A DNA stretch of 64,000 nucleotides, from the NCBI RefSeq assembly GCF_014838715.1, contig NZ_CP061947.1, positions 1,736,001-1,800,000 on the forward strand, read 5' to 3'. This document shows, piece by piece, positions 18,210 through 27,589 of this stretch. How positions within the stretch are numbered: the stretch's first letter is position 1; each line of letters opens with the position of its first letter. A model generated the notes under the pieces. It had not been told where the DNA came from. It searched no databases and was given only the letters and a program-made list of their open reading frames with translations. The stretch is from Algoriphagus sp. Y33 (GTDB lineage: Bacteria > Bacteroidota > Bacteroidia > Cytophagales > Cyclobacteriaceae). The translations under genes and the position numbers were made by a program.

Positions 18210-20522
18210 ATGAAGAAAATTTTTGACGAGAGCCCTTTTATTACTGAACTTTCCTTTCACAAAATCATAGAAATCTGGGAAGATATAGTAATGGACACCG
18301 CAAGCTATAAGAGTGGACATGCTAGAAAACTACTTAAGGACTTCTATAAACTGTTTGAAACCGACAGCCTTAAAGCTCCGGATGCCCTGATTTTTGATAA
18401 TCCAATTATTGCCGGCTTGCTGGAGGAGTTGTTTCCGAAGTCGCTCACTCGTCATGAGCTAAAAGCCGCTTCCGCTCCTTTTACCACATTTTTCTTTCAT
18501 CGCAGCGAAGGTTTTGCCGGAGTTCTCGATGCTGCGGGTATAGGGTATGAACCGGTGATAAGCAATATATCTCCTGAGAAGTTTTATATTCTAAATTGCT
18601 GTATCATACTCAAGCAGGTCTATGCGATAGCTGTTGATATTGAGTTTCCGCTTATTATGGATGTTCCTGATCAAGAAGGAATCATGCGTCATTACAAGGT
18701 TTCGTATAATTTGGATTTTTTGGAAATAGAAAGCACGATTTACAGCAAGTCATTGACGATGGCAGAGGTTGAGAATTTGTTGAACAGTCGTGATAATATA
18801 GATCTTTGGAAAGAAATGTTTCCTACCGACAGTTGGATCATTCGGGGCTTTATGCTGTTTAGTTTGGTTGATGTCACTACCGAAACGGCTATTTCAACAC
18901 TTAAATCCATACTTGTCCGCCCTATCGATAGGGACTTGGATGTACAGCGGCAAATGTTGCCCTTGTTTAGATCAATATTTAATATCGTGGACTTGAATGG
19001 AGGCTTTTACCTGTATGATAAAGGGAAAAGCTCTTTTAGGATGATTCATCAGTTCGACTACCCAAAGGACGTTGTCGATCTGGATTTGGACAACAATCCT
19101 TTTTTTATTGAAGTTTTGGAGGAGGTAGTTGTTTCCAAACAGGCCTTTGTTATTTCCAATATGGAAAGTTATGATACAGGAGTGGGTGGGGAAATAGGAG
19201 GATATTTCGCAAATCGAGGCGTTTTGAGCTGTATGTTTTCCCCCGCCATAAAGGATGATATGGTGATAGGTATCGCTTTCTTTTTCTCTTCAAGAAAATA
19301 TGCGATAAACGCCATAACGGATGAAAAGCTAATGTTGATCCTTCCAATTTTAACCGACAGTATAAACAGGGTTTTAATGGAAATGGAAACTGAAATTGAA
19401 GCTGTGATACAAAGAGAATACACTTCTATCCACAAGAGCGTTTACTGGAAGTTTAGGGAAGAGGTAAAGAAAAGGATAGATCCTTTTGATCCCCTTAAGG
19501 CGAATCGAGAAACGGTAGTTTTCGAAGATATTGTTTTCAAGGATGTGTACGCCCTCTATGGACAGATAGATATCAAGGGATCTTCCGAAAAAAAGAATCA
19601 GGCTATAGTCAGAGACCTTAAGCGGCAAATCGGGCAGATCACAGACTTGCTATTGATGCTGGAGGATGCTGGCCCCGTACCATTTTTTGCCCAGATAAGA
19701 TGTATGCTGGAAAGGTATGGAGAAGCGCTGGACAAACCATTTCAAAATGAATTGGAACAACTGATCCGGCGATATATAGAGAGTGAAGTTCACCCTATTT
19801 TAAAAACTATTGATACAAATCATCGCTGTTATAGACAGGTTCTGGAATATTTGAAGTTGACTGACCCAAAAACAGGGTTGTTTTTTCAGTCAAGAAAGGA
19901 ACTGGATGATAGCATAATGACTATTAACGGGGCACTGACGGCATTGCTCGATGAAAAGAATCAAATCGCCCAGCAGGCCTTTCCGCATTACTACGAGCGG
20001 TTTAAGACAGACGGTGTGGAGCATAATTTCTATATAGGCGAATCGATTCAGCCAAACAGAAAATTTGAAAAGTTCTACCTGGATAATTTACGGTTATTTC
20101 AGTTTGAAACCATGTGCGAAATGGAACACTTCCATTATCAGCTCTGCGCAAGCCTGCCTTGTCAGCTGGAGGTCGCCTCACTTATACTGGTATTCAGCCC
20201 TCCTATTTCAATTCGGTTTAGGATGGATGAAAAGCATTTTGATGTGGACGGTTCTTACAATGCACGATATGAGATCGTAAAGAAAAGACTTGACAAAGCC
20301 TTGATTAAAGGAACGGATAAGCGTATTACGGAACCCTATAAAATCACTATAGTGTATAGTCTAGAAGGTGACGGAAATGACTATATTAAATATGCCAAGT
20401 ACCTTCAACATAAGGGTTTGTTGGAAGAGGGGATAGAGAAAATAGACGTTGAGGACCTGCAAGGTGTCTCCGGGCTGAAAGCTATCCGGGTAAAACTCAA
20501 TATAGATTACATTACTGATTAG
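18210..20522 (+). CDS. Large GAF-domain-containing cytoplasmic protein
   Basis: A 770-residue soluble protein without signal peptide. Residues about 245-400 resemble a GAF sensor domain (LPLFRSIFNIVDLNGGFYLYDKG, then SPAIKDDMVIGIAFFFSSRKYA, then LPILTDSINRVL). The N-terminal 230 and C-terminal 350 residues are mostly helical and unassigned. No kinase, cyclase or output domain is recognisable. It follows the efflux operon after 270 bases with a stem-loop (about 17963-17988), so it may be separately transcribed. Its ligand and role are unknown. Confidence 0.6.
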   Translation: MKKIFDESPFITELSFHKIIEIWEDIVMDTASYKSGHARKLLKDFYKLFETDSLKAPDALIFDNPIIAGLLEELFPKSLTRHELKAASAPFTTFFFHRSEGFAGVLDAAGIGYEPVISNISPEKFYILNCCIILKQVYAIAVDIEFPLIMDVPDQEGIMRHYKVSYNLDFLEIESTIYSKSLTMAEVENLLNSRDNIDLWKEMFPTDSWIIRGFMLFSLVDVTTETAISTLKSILVRPIDRDLDVQRQMLPLFRSIFNIVDLNGGFYLYDKGKSSFRMIHQFDYPKDVVDLDLDNNPFFIEVLEEVVVSKQAFVISNMESYDTGVGGEIGGYFANRGVLSCMFSPAIKDDMVIGIAFFFSSRKYAINAITDEKLMLILPILTDSINRVLMEMETEIEAVIQREYTSIHKSVYWKFREEVKKRIDPFDPLKANRETVVFEDIVFKDVYALYGQIDIKGSSEKKNQAIVRDLKRQIGQITDLLLMLEDAGPVPFFAQIRCMLERYGEALDKPFQNELEQLIRRYIESEVHPILKTIDTNHRCYRQVLEYLKLTDPKTGLFFQSRKELDDSIMTINGALTALLDEKNQIAQQAFPHYYERFKTDGVEHNFYIGESIQPNRKFEKFYLDNLRLFQFETMCEMEHFHYQLCASLPCQLEVASLILVFSPPISIRFRMDEKHFDVDGSYNARYEIVKKRLDKALIKGTDKRITEPYKITIVYSLEGDGNDYIKYAKYLQHKGLLEEGIEKIDVEDLQGVSGLKAIRVKLNIDYITD

Positions 20523-20789
20523 ACAGTCCTGTATTCAGCTGTGGCTTTAGCTGTTCTGCGCTGCGTGAGAGGGATTGGTACTAAAGATGGGTTAATATTA
20601 TATATCGAATCAGATGTGATGAGAATCATATGGCCTAAGCCATCTAATTTACCTGTACTAAGCCAATTGTAACAAGATTAAATCCATAGCAGCAGGTTAG
20701 TGCTTAACCAAAAAAATAAATGTCCATAATTTCGAGAATTCAGGGATTTTTCTCTTATTGTATCATAATTAGACAATAATCCCAAAATC

Positions 20790-21164
20790 ATGAAAACAAA
20801 AGTCACAATTTTAAGCAGCTTGGTTCTAATGGCGACCCTGAGTTTTGCTTTTACTCTTTTAAGCCCCAGTCCTGAATATTTTGAGGGTAATTGGAGTGTG
20901 TTGATTAAGGGAACACCACAAGGAGATTCGACTATTCCGGTTAGATTTGAGACAAAGGACGGCCAGACTACTGGATACTTTACCGAACAGGGGGAGACCG
21001 AAGAGAAGAAAATGAGTTCTGCAGTGATCAGCGGAGATGTGATCAATAGTTCTTTTAATATCAGCGGGTATGATGTGACACTATCCTTGAAAAAAGTGGA
21101 CGATGATCATGCCAATGGAGACCTGATGGGAATGTTTGATGCTGAAGGAACTCGAGTCAAGTAG
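20790..21164 (+). CDS. Small secreted hypothetical protein
   Basis: A 124-residue protein with a clear signal peptide (about residues 1-22, ending TLSFAFTLLS), followed by a beta-rich domain (FEGNWSVLIKGTPQGDS, then VSLKK-like strands) that resembles small Bacteroidota periplasmic proteins. The upstream region holds an inverted repeat, TTATTGT/ACAATAA, at 20755-20779 just before the start. No function is proposed. Confidence 0.6.
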   Translation: MKTKVTILSSLVLMATLSFAFTLLSPSPEYFEGNWSVLIKGTPQGDSTIPVRFETKDGQTTGYFTEQGETEEKKMSSAVISGDVINSSFNISGYDVTLSLKKVDDDHANGDLMGMFDAEGTRVK

Positions 21165-21218
21165 TTTATAAAATTGATTTGCCAGCAAAAGTTGTTAATA
21201 ACCCAATCTATAGATATG

Positions 21219-21252
21219 AAAAAAGGTGACAGAACGTTCTGCCACCTTTTTT
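21219..21252. terminator. Bidirectional terminator between convergent genes
   Basis: AAAAGGTG-CAGAACG and CGTTCTG-CACCTTTT form a long stem with one mismatch and A- and T-runs on both flanks. It sits between the converging secreted-protein and cytochrome genes. Confidence 0.8.
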
Positions 21253-21304
21253 AGTTTTGTAACCCAATCTATTTTACTAATCTTTAATTTCTGTTCTGCG
21301 CTTT

Positions 21305-21742
21305 TTAGAGACTTAGGATATAACTAACCATATCTTTTGCATCTTCTTCACTCAGGGAAGGATGTGGTGCCATAGCTGCTTCGCCCCATACTCCGGCTCC
21401 TCCATTAATCACTTTGCCTGCAAGTTTGGCTACATTTGCTTCATTATTTTGATATTCTGCCGCAATTTCCAAAAACGAAGGGCCAATGACCTTTCTATCC
21501 ATCATATGGCAAGACATACAATCGGAGTTTTCCATTTTCACTTTACCGGCAGCTGCTACACTCCCGGTACCCTCCACTACTTCTTCTGCGGGTTTAGGAT
21601 CAGCAGTGGCCGGTTTTTGTACACTCTTAGGTGTAGTCGCCATTACTACTTCCTCTTCAGCAGAGTTTCCTCCTCCACCACAGGAGAAAAAGGCGATAGC
21701 TAATACTACGATAGCAGACTTTGATAGGTTTGTAATTTTCAT
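21305..21742 (-). CDS. Class I c-type cytochrome, lipoprotein
   Basis: A 145-residue exported electron carrier. I take the ATG at 21742 (MKITNLSKSA), which gives a signal peptide ending in a lipobox (AFFSC). A 45-residue low-complexity spacer rich in Ala, Pro, Lys and Glu precedes the haem domain: CMSCH binds haem and a distal Met lies in AAMAPHP. This is the cytochrome c551/c552 group. It lies downstream of the sugar-oxidation genes, so it is a plausible electron acceptor for the dehydrogenase-azurin protein. A stem-loop at 21831-21863 separates it from that operon. Confidence 0.88.
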   Translation of the reverse strand: MKITNLSKSAIVVLAIAFFSCGGGGNSAEEEVVMATTPKSVQKPATADPKPAEEVVEGTGSVAAAGKVKMENSDCMSCHMMDRKVIGPSFLEIAAEYQNNEANVAKLAGKVINGGAGVWGEAAMAPHPSLSEEDAKDMVSYILSL

Positions 21743-21830
21743 TCTGTTGTTAATAATATCCAGACGGCAAATTTGAATAAAACCTGACACCGTTCAGAAG
21801 ATTAATCATGATTTTTCACATTTTTTTGGA

Positions 21831-21863
21831 AAGAGGATTGGAAACATGTGCTCCAATCCTCTT
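21831..21863. other. Strong 12-bp stem-loop in the gap before the cytochrome gene
   Basis: AAGAGGATTGGA (21831-21842) and TCCAATCCTCTT (21852-21863) are perfectly complementary around a 9-nt loop. No adequate T-run follows on either strand. It may act as a weak terminator or an mRNA-processing or stabilising element between the oxidoreductase and cytochrome genes. Confidence 0.55.
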
Positions 21864-21876
21864 AAACCTGTTTTAT

Positions 21877-22989
21877 TTATCTCAAAGTAAATTCCGGCAA
21901 AGGAATGATTTTTCCACCTTCCATTGCTGATTCATGTGCTAATATACCTACACACGTGATGTTGGCAGATTGCTTAGCATCAGGGTATGGAGCACGTTCC
22001 TCACTCAATGCATACAGAAATTCGTTGACCAAATGTGGATGGGAACCTCCATGCCCGGAGCCCTGAATAAAAGATAGATGCTGATTGTCATCTCCATCAT
22101 AAACGCCTGCTGTGGTGAATTGGGCAATTTCTTCAGGAAGCAAATGTCCATAATCGGGAATTTTGACTTTCTCAGGACTTTCACCGGTATGGATCACGGA
22201 ATCCTCATGCTCAATCAGCGTCCATTCAAACGACTTCTTAGAGCCATATACATCAAAGCTTTCCCGGTACTGTCTTGCGGTATTGAAAAGGGACCTAGTC
22301 ACTTCAGCGGCCAAGTCGGAATCTTTGAATTTGATATGGCAAGTCTCGATGGCGAAAGGGGATCCGTACTTTGGAATCAAGTTCTCGTCAATGCGCCCCG
22401 AACCCAGACAAGACACGTATTCTGCCTGCGCCTTCGGCAAAGCCAACACAGGTCCCACGCAGTGCGTAGCATAGTGCATAGGAGGGAGGCCTTCCCAATA
22501 GCCAGGCCAGCCAGCCATTTCCTGCTGATGAGAAGCACGCAGGAACTGGATTTTGCCTAATTCACCTTTCTCATACATTTCCTTTACAAACAGGAATTCA
22601 CGGCTGTAAATGACCGTTTCCATCATCATATAAGTGAGGCCTGTTCTCTGCACTTCCTCTACGATCGCCTTACAGTCTTCCACAGAAGTAGCCATAGGAA
22701 CGGTACAAGCTACATGTTTGCCGGCTCTTAGGGCCTTTAGTGATTGCTCAGCATGATTTTGAATAGGGGTATTGATGTGAACTGCATCCACATTGGGATC
22801 TTTTAGGAGCTCATCATAGTCTGTATATACTTTCTCTATGCCAAAAGCTTTGCCGATTTCTTCGGCTTTTTCTTTATTTCTCTGGCAGATTGCATACATA
22901 TTTGCCAGCTTATGCTTTTGATAAATTGGAATAAACTCTGCTCCAAATCCAAGGCCTATTATGGCGATGTTGAATGGTTTCTTACTCAT
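21877..22989 (-). CDS. Gfo/Idh/MocA family NAD(P)-dependent oxidoreductase
   Basis: A 370-residue cytoplasmic sugar oxidoreductase. The Rossmann motif IAIIGLGFGAEFIP lies at residues 8-21. DAVHINTPIQNHAEQSLKAL and GKHVACTVPMATSVEDC follow in the family order; the usual EKP is replaced here by TVP. The C-terminal domain ends with GGSHPHLVNEFLYAL. It follows the epimerase gene by about 80 bases in the same operon. Such proteins with ThuA and epimerase partners act on 3-keto sugars or inositols, but the substrate here is not determined. Confidence 0.88.
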   Translation of the reverse strand: MSKKPFNIAIIGLGFGAEFIPIYQKHKLANMYAICQRNKEKAEEIGKAFGIEKVYTDYDELLKDPNVDAVHINTPIQNHAEQSLKALRAGKHVACTVPMATSVEDCKAIVEEVQRTGLTYMMMETVIYSREFLFVKEMYEKGELGKIQFLRASHQQEMAGWPGYWEGLPPMHYATHCVGPVLALPKAQAEYVSCLGSGRIDENLIPKYGSPFAIETCHIKFKDSDLAAEVTRSLFNTARQYRESFDVYGSKKSFEWTLIEHEDSVIHTGESPEKVKIPDYGHLLPEEIAQFTTAGVYDGDDNQHLSFIQGSGHGGSHPHLVNEFLYALSEERAPYPDAKQSANITCVGILAHESAMEGGKIIPLPEFTLR

Positions 22990-23071
22990 TATTTTCTATT
23001 TCAAGGGTTAAAAAAGGTTGTTTTCAGTACTTTTGCCTGAAGTTTCAGATTTCTCATTTTAGCTTTCTGAC

Positions 23072-23932
23072 TTATTCGGCGGCCCATTTTTTAAGGAATT
23101 CCAATCCCTCTTTGGCAAAGCCGTCCTGGGAGGGGACCAAGGGTTTCCAGATGCATACTGCACCTGCAAGCTCTTTCACGTCAGGAGTGAAGCTTTCTAT
23201 CGAAACCACACCTTTGTAATTGATCGCTTCCAGGCCTCTTTTGTAGGCATCCCAGCGGGTCTGGCCTGTACCGGGAGTTCCACGATAGTTTTCTGATACT
23301 TGGAAATGAATCAATTTGTCACCTGCACGTCGGATAGCTACCTCTACATCCGGCTCTTCTATGTTCATATGAAAACCATCCAATATCACTTTTGCCTCAG
23401 GCTCGTTGATGTCTGAAATCAATTGCATGAGTTCTTCGCAGGTATTGATCAGGTCCGTTTCGAATCTGTTCAGTGTTTCCAAGGCTATATCCAGACCGGA
23501 TTTTCTCGCACTTTCACATACAATCCGAAGATTTGTGACTGCTCTATTCCATTCTACTTTCTTTTGCTCAGGCGAAACCAACCGGGCTTTCCCCACTGCA
23601 GAATACATCGGTCCTGCCACAAATTTTGATCCTAGACCTGCTGCTATTTCAAAGCAGGAGTCCAGGTAATCAAAACTCGTTTTATGAAAGCTGGGATCTT
23701 CATTAGTCAGATCCCTACTTGTACCAAATGCTCCGCAAATAACCGCCTCAAGTCCATTATCAGCAAGAGCCTGTTTTACCTCATTTACATTAATCAATGC
23801 TGGATCTTCCACGGGGATTTCTACCACATCGTATCCGAATTCCTTGATTTTGGGAAGTAAGGAGAGTGTTTCTTTTGAAAACGGGGAAGTCCAAAGCCAG
23901 GTGCTTACCCCAAATTTTACCTCTAATGCCAT
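23072..23932 (-). CDS. Sugar phosphate isomerase/epimerase (D-psicose 3-epimerase-like TIM barrel)
   Basis: A 286-residue xylose-isomerase-type barrel. Metal-ligand positions of the ketose 3-epimerase group are visible: Glu in ALETLNRFET, Asp in VILDGFHMN, His in LIHFQVSENYRGTPG, and Glu in VSIESF. It starts two bases after the stop of the ThuA-dehydrogenase gene, so they are coupled. It is probably an epimerase or isomerase for a sugar intermediate of this operon. Confidence 0.87.
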   Translation of the reverse strand: MALEVKFGVSTWLWTSPFSKETLSLLPKIKEFGYDVVEIPVEDPALINVNEVKQALADNGLEAVICGAFGTSRDLTNEDPSFHKTSFDYLDSCFEIAAGLGSKFVAGPMYSAVGKARLVSPEQKKVEWNRAVTNLRIVCESARKSGLDIALETLNRFETDLINTCEELMQLISDINEPEAKVILDGFHMNIEEPDVEVAIRRAGDKLIHFQVSENYRGTPGTGQTRWDAYKRGLEAINYKGVVSIESFTPDVKELAGAVCIWKPLVPSQDGFAKEGLEFLKKWAAE

Positions 23933-23934
23933 CC

Positions 23935-26900
23935 TTATATTACTTTCATTATTCCGTTCATCGACTTCCAGTGATTGGGAAGAGTGCAGACGAATGGATA
24001 TTCACCCCGCTCGGATGGTACTGTCATGATGATAGAATCTTCAGAGTTTGGAAAAACCAAGCCGGTGGATGCCAATACTTCGGGAATGTTAGGCACAAAG
24101 CTTCTGTCCATGCCGGTCAAATCCTGAGCCATTTTCATGGCTGCTTCACTGATTTTCTCAAATGATCCTATTGCACCGAAGATCAGGTTATGCTGTACAT
24201 AGTCCGGATTTTTGAAATCCACCACCAGTTTACTGCCTGCACTGACTATGAAAGTAGACTTGTCAAACCTCATCTCATGAGGAACTGCAGTGAGGGTAAT
24301 CGACCCGTTTTTAACTACTTCTTGTTCTTCCAGTGAAGCAACAGTTTCATTCTCCTCATCTGAAGCAGGTTTTTTGAGGTCCAAGCTTGAGTCGTTTCCG
24401 ATTCTACCGGAGAACCTCCAGTTTCCTTCATAGTCGCCCACCTTATTTCCTGAGTCAAATTGTCCAATTCGAACATTGTCAGGAGCCATTGGATTGGAGA
24501 AAAGCCCTTTGGTTTTTCCTTTTGCCACTTCCTTGTCGTCAATTTTCAGGTTCATATTTCCACCTTCCAAAAGAGTTGCTGTTACACGGAATTTCTCTGA
24601 AGGCAAGTTCTTTTTAGAACTGATGATTTTGACATCGCCATCCTGAGCTACCGCAAAATGAAGCGCATCCTTGTACACGTACAAGCTGTAGCCATTTACA
24701 TTATTACCCTGAGCTACCATCACACCATCCAGTGGATCTTTGCCAGGAGTCACTTCCATCTGAATTGTAATTTCTTTTCCGGAAGGATCAGGTGGGAAAA
24801 GAAGGGCATTTCTCGTGTTTAGGGAATAGAGTTCTGATACAAGGCTCTTAGAGATTCTGTCAGCAATTCCCATTTCCGTACCTTCTGCCGGTTCTTCCGG
24901 TGTTGGTCTGCCTTCAAAAGCTGAAGGATGGGTCAGTGCCGCAGCAAAGATCGCCTGTGGCAAATACTCATCTTTTGCATTGTCAGCGTTGTCAGAAATC
25001 GCCAAAAGCTTCTTGGAAACATCTGCCGAAGTAGGCATCTCTGACACTGCCAAAATCGCAAATTTTCTTACTTGAAGATTTGGATCTTCCATCAGGTTGG
25101 CCGCCATGATGGCATCCAACGCCGCTTGGTTTTTAGGTATTACCCTTGCAGCATTTTTTCTGACCGCTGCAGAAGGATGATTGAGCGCTTTTTCCACCAC
25201 GTCCTGAGCCTGGGTATTATTTCCCTCCAACTCTCCAAGACCTTTCAAGGTCCACAGGGCGTTGATAGCGGGGCCGTTGATTCCGGCTCCATCTACTTCC
25301 TGGGAATTAATCAATTCATATAGACCGTCTATGGTTTCTTTATTCTGGTTTTCTACGATCAATCGCTGCGCAGTAAGCCTCCAGAACAAATTATCGCTCT
25401 TCATCGCTGCCAGTAAACCCTTGGTATCCGCATCTTTCAGATCAAAGCTTTTGGAGGTTTCCCCACCTTTATAGGTAAGTCTGTATATTCTCCCATGCTT
25501 GCTGTCACGTAGAGGATTGACATAAGCATTTCCTTCACCGTTGTCAAATCCACGCGGCGTAGGATTATGCTGGATGATAAAGTTATACCAATCTGCCACC
25601 CAAAGTGAACCATCAGGGCCTACCTCCGCATGCACAGGAGAGAACCACTCGTCAGAACTTGCCAGGATATTGAAAGCGTTCTTTTCCTTATATCCAGAGC
25701 CGTCCTCGATCAATCGGGCATTGTGGAGTACTCGTCCTGTAGGTTCTGCTACGAAGGCCATTTTGTTCCAGTATTCCTCAGGGAAATTTCTTGCAGTATA
25801 GAGATTGTGTCCCGCAGCAGCAGTGTAGCTTCCATGCCAATCAACTTGTCTCAAGAATGGAGTGATGTGTGGCATGTCAAAGTGAGAATCTATCCCGGTT
25901 GCTGTATTTGGAGTGCCTTTATAAACTGTTCTTTTTACATACTTATTATCCATTGCGAGGTAGACTGAGTGCTGACCGTTTGCAGTGGAAATGAATGTTT
26001 CGAAATCTTCGGAGAATCCAAGCCCCCACGTGTTATTGCTGGTACGTCCGAGAAACTCCATGTTTTCTCCAGCAGGATCAAATCTATACACACCTTGGCT
26101 GAAGTTATATTGCTTGCCACTCACTGTGCCATTGAAGCCGGAATAACCCAGAACGCCCCAAACTTTGTTGTCAAAGCCATACTTCAGGTTTGAAGGTCCG
26201 GCGTGAGTGTCATATTTGCCCCAGCCGGTCATAATAACCTCCCGTACATCAGCTACATCATCTCCATCGGTATCTTTTAGAAATACAAAGTCAGGAGCCA
26301 TAGATACGAGCATTCCACCATTCACTGCTACGATTGAAGTAGGGATGTTCAAGCCTTCTGCAAAAACAGTGACTTTATCCGCTTTGCCGTCCCCATTTGT
26401 ATCTTCCAAAATCTTAATCACGTCATCGCCACCATCCTTGCGGATTTCATTAGGATAATCAACAGTCTCGATCACAAACAATCTGCCTCTCTCATCCCAA
26501 GTGAATGCGATAGGGTTGATAATCATAGGTTCAGAGGCAAAAAGTTCTAAATCAAAACCTACCGGCACTTGTACCAGCTTCATAGATTCCTCAGGGGAAA
26601 GAGGTAGCTGGAATCGCGGTGCTGGATCCCTATTTTCGTAATTAGGAATATCAGCATCCTCAAACTGTGGTTGGGGAATGTCGTATGCAATCAACTGTTT
26701 ATTTACATCATTTCCTACCGCCCATAGAATGCCATTCGCTACCAGTTGCTGAAATTGCTCCTTCTCCCAGGTTTTCTCATTATGGCCATAGGCAGTATAG
26801 AATATACGCCCTTTTCCTTCATTTCTAACCCAGGTATATGGCTCCTTGTGATCTCCTTCTACCCGCTCCATAAGTATGTGCATGTCTGGATTCAACTGGC

Positions 26901-27447
26901 TGTGAACGTAAGTTTCATCCCAAGTTTCGAATTCAGAAATACCCTGCATGGCAGGATGATCCGCATCTACTATATCCACGGTGAAGTCACCGGTCCCATG
27001 GGATTTAAACTGGCCACCAACTGCTTCGATGTACCAAGGTGAATTCTGAAAACAGAATGAAGCACTATGGATGGGAATAAGTGCTTTGCCACTCTGTACA
27101 TAATTTTTCAGGGCAGTTTCCTGCTCCGGCGAAATCTCATCATGATTTGCATAGATCATCAACCCATCGTAATTGTTGAGTTTGGTAGAATTCAGATCTG
27201 CTACATCAGAAGTGTAAGTGAGGTTGATTCCCCGCTGGAAAAGGGGAGTCTGAAGGTACATCATCAACTTTTCAGAGTTGTGATGCTCACTGTCATGACC
27301 GAGAACTAGAATCTCAACTCGCCGTGGTTCGGTCGAGGAGAGAAAGTTTGTGTTGCTTTTTCCACCGCATCCCACGAGGAAAGCAAGCATTACCATCACC
27401 AAGCCATAGTATGGTGATTTAGGCACTTTTGGGGTTTTAAAAATCAT
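23935..27447 (-). CDS. ThuA - PVC-type sugar dehydrogenase - HEAT - azurin-like cupredoxin fusion lipoprotein
   Basis: A 1170-residue exported lipoprotein (lipobox near VMLAFLVGC). In order: a ThuA trehalose-utilisation domain (about 42-245); a six-bladed PVC-type/glucose-sorbosone dehydrogenase propeller (about 290-660, VPVGFDLELFASEPM, with DTNGDGKADKV-type loops); HEAT-like helices (about 690-850); a jelly-roll domain (about 880-1030); and a C-terminal azurin-like domain. The last keeps His in YVQHNLIFG and the copper spacing C-x4-H-x3-M in CTLPNHWKSM. Related proteins usually end in a CxxCH haem domain; here a blue-copper domain takes that place, and the cytochrome is encoded separately at 21305-21742. 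Probable role: sugar oxidation in the periplasm with electron transfer through copper. Confidence 0.85.
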   Translation of the reverse strand: MIFKTPKVPKSPYYGLVMVMLAFLVGCGGKSNTNFLSSTEPRRVEILVLGHDSEHHNSEKLMMYLQTPLFQRGINLTYTSDVADLNSTKLNNYDGLMIYANHDEISPEQETALKNYVQSGKALIPIHSASFCFQNSPWYIEAVGGQFKSHGTGDFTVDIVDADHPAMQGISEFETWDETYVHSQLNPDMHILMERVEGDHKEPYTWVRNEGKGRIFYTAYGHNEKTWEKEQFQQLVANGILWAVGNDVNKQLIAYDIPQPQFEDADIPNYENRDPAPRFQLPLSPEESMKLVQVPVGFDLELFASEPMIINPIAFTWDERGRLFVIETVDYPNEIRKDGGDDVIKILEDTNGDGKADKVTVFAEGLNIPTSIVAVNGGMLVSMAPDFVFLKDTDGDDVADVREVIMTGWGKYDTHAGPSNLKYGFDNKVWGVLGYSGFNGTVSGKQYNFSQGVYRFDPAGENMEFLGRTSNNTWGLGFSEDFETFISTANGQHSVYLAMDNKYVKRTVYKGTPNTATGIDSHFDMPHITPFLRQVDWHGSYTAAAGHNLYTARNFPEEYWNKMAFVAEPTGRVLHNARLIEDGSGYKEKNAFNILASSDEWFSPVHAEVGPDGSLWVADWYNFIIQHNPTPRGFDNGEGNAYVNPLRDSKHGRIYRLTYKGGETSKSFDLKDADTKGLLAAMKSDNLFWRLTAQRLIVENQNKETIDGLYELINSQEVDGAGINGPAINALWTLKGLGELEGNNTQAQDVVEKALNHPSAAVRKNAARVIPKNQAALDAIMAANLMEDPNLQVRKFAILAVSEMPTSADVSKKLLAISDNADNAKDEYLPQAIFAAALTHPSAFEGRPTPEEPAEGTEMGIADRISKSLVSELYSLNTRNALLFPPDPSGKEITIQMEVTPGKDPLDGVMVAQGNNVNGYSLYVYKDALHFAVAQDGDVKIISSKKNLPSEKFRVTATLLEGGNMNLKIDDKEVAKGKTKGLFSNPMAPDNVRIGQFDSGNKVGDYEGNWRFSGRIGNDSSLDLKKPASDEENETVASLEEQEVVKNGSITLTAVPHEMRFDKSTFIVSAGSKLVVDFKNPDYVQHNLIFGAIGSFEKISEAAMKMAQDLTGMDRSFVPNIPEVLASTGLVFPNSEDSIIMTVPSERGEYPFVCTLPNHWKSMNGIMKVI

Positions 27448-27465
27448 ATCAGAATTTAAACATTA

Positions 27466-27495
27466 TTTAGTCTACTAAATTCATGTATAAATTTG
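27466..27495. promoter_or_regulatory. Operator-like palindrome and -7 box between divergent genes
   Basis: TTTAGT-CT-ACTAAA (27466-27479) is a perfect 6-bp inverted repeat 18 bases upstream of the dehydrogenase start. TAAATTTG (27488-27495) is an exact TAnnTTTG -7 box reading towards the AraC gene; its -33 TTG is missing. The palindrome is a candidate binding site for the divergent AraC regulator. Confidence 0.4.
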
Positions 27496-27589
27496 ATCCT
27501 TTCTCCCTGTTTTAGCTTGAAAAATGACTGAATTATGATTAATTACGCTCCTAAAGCTTACAAATAGTAGAATAAATCAGATAAAACCA

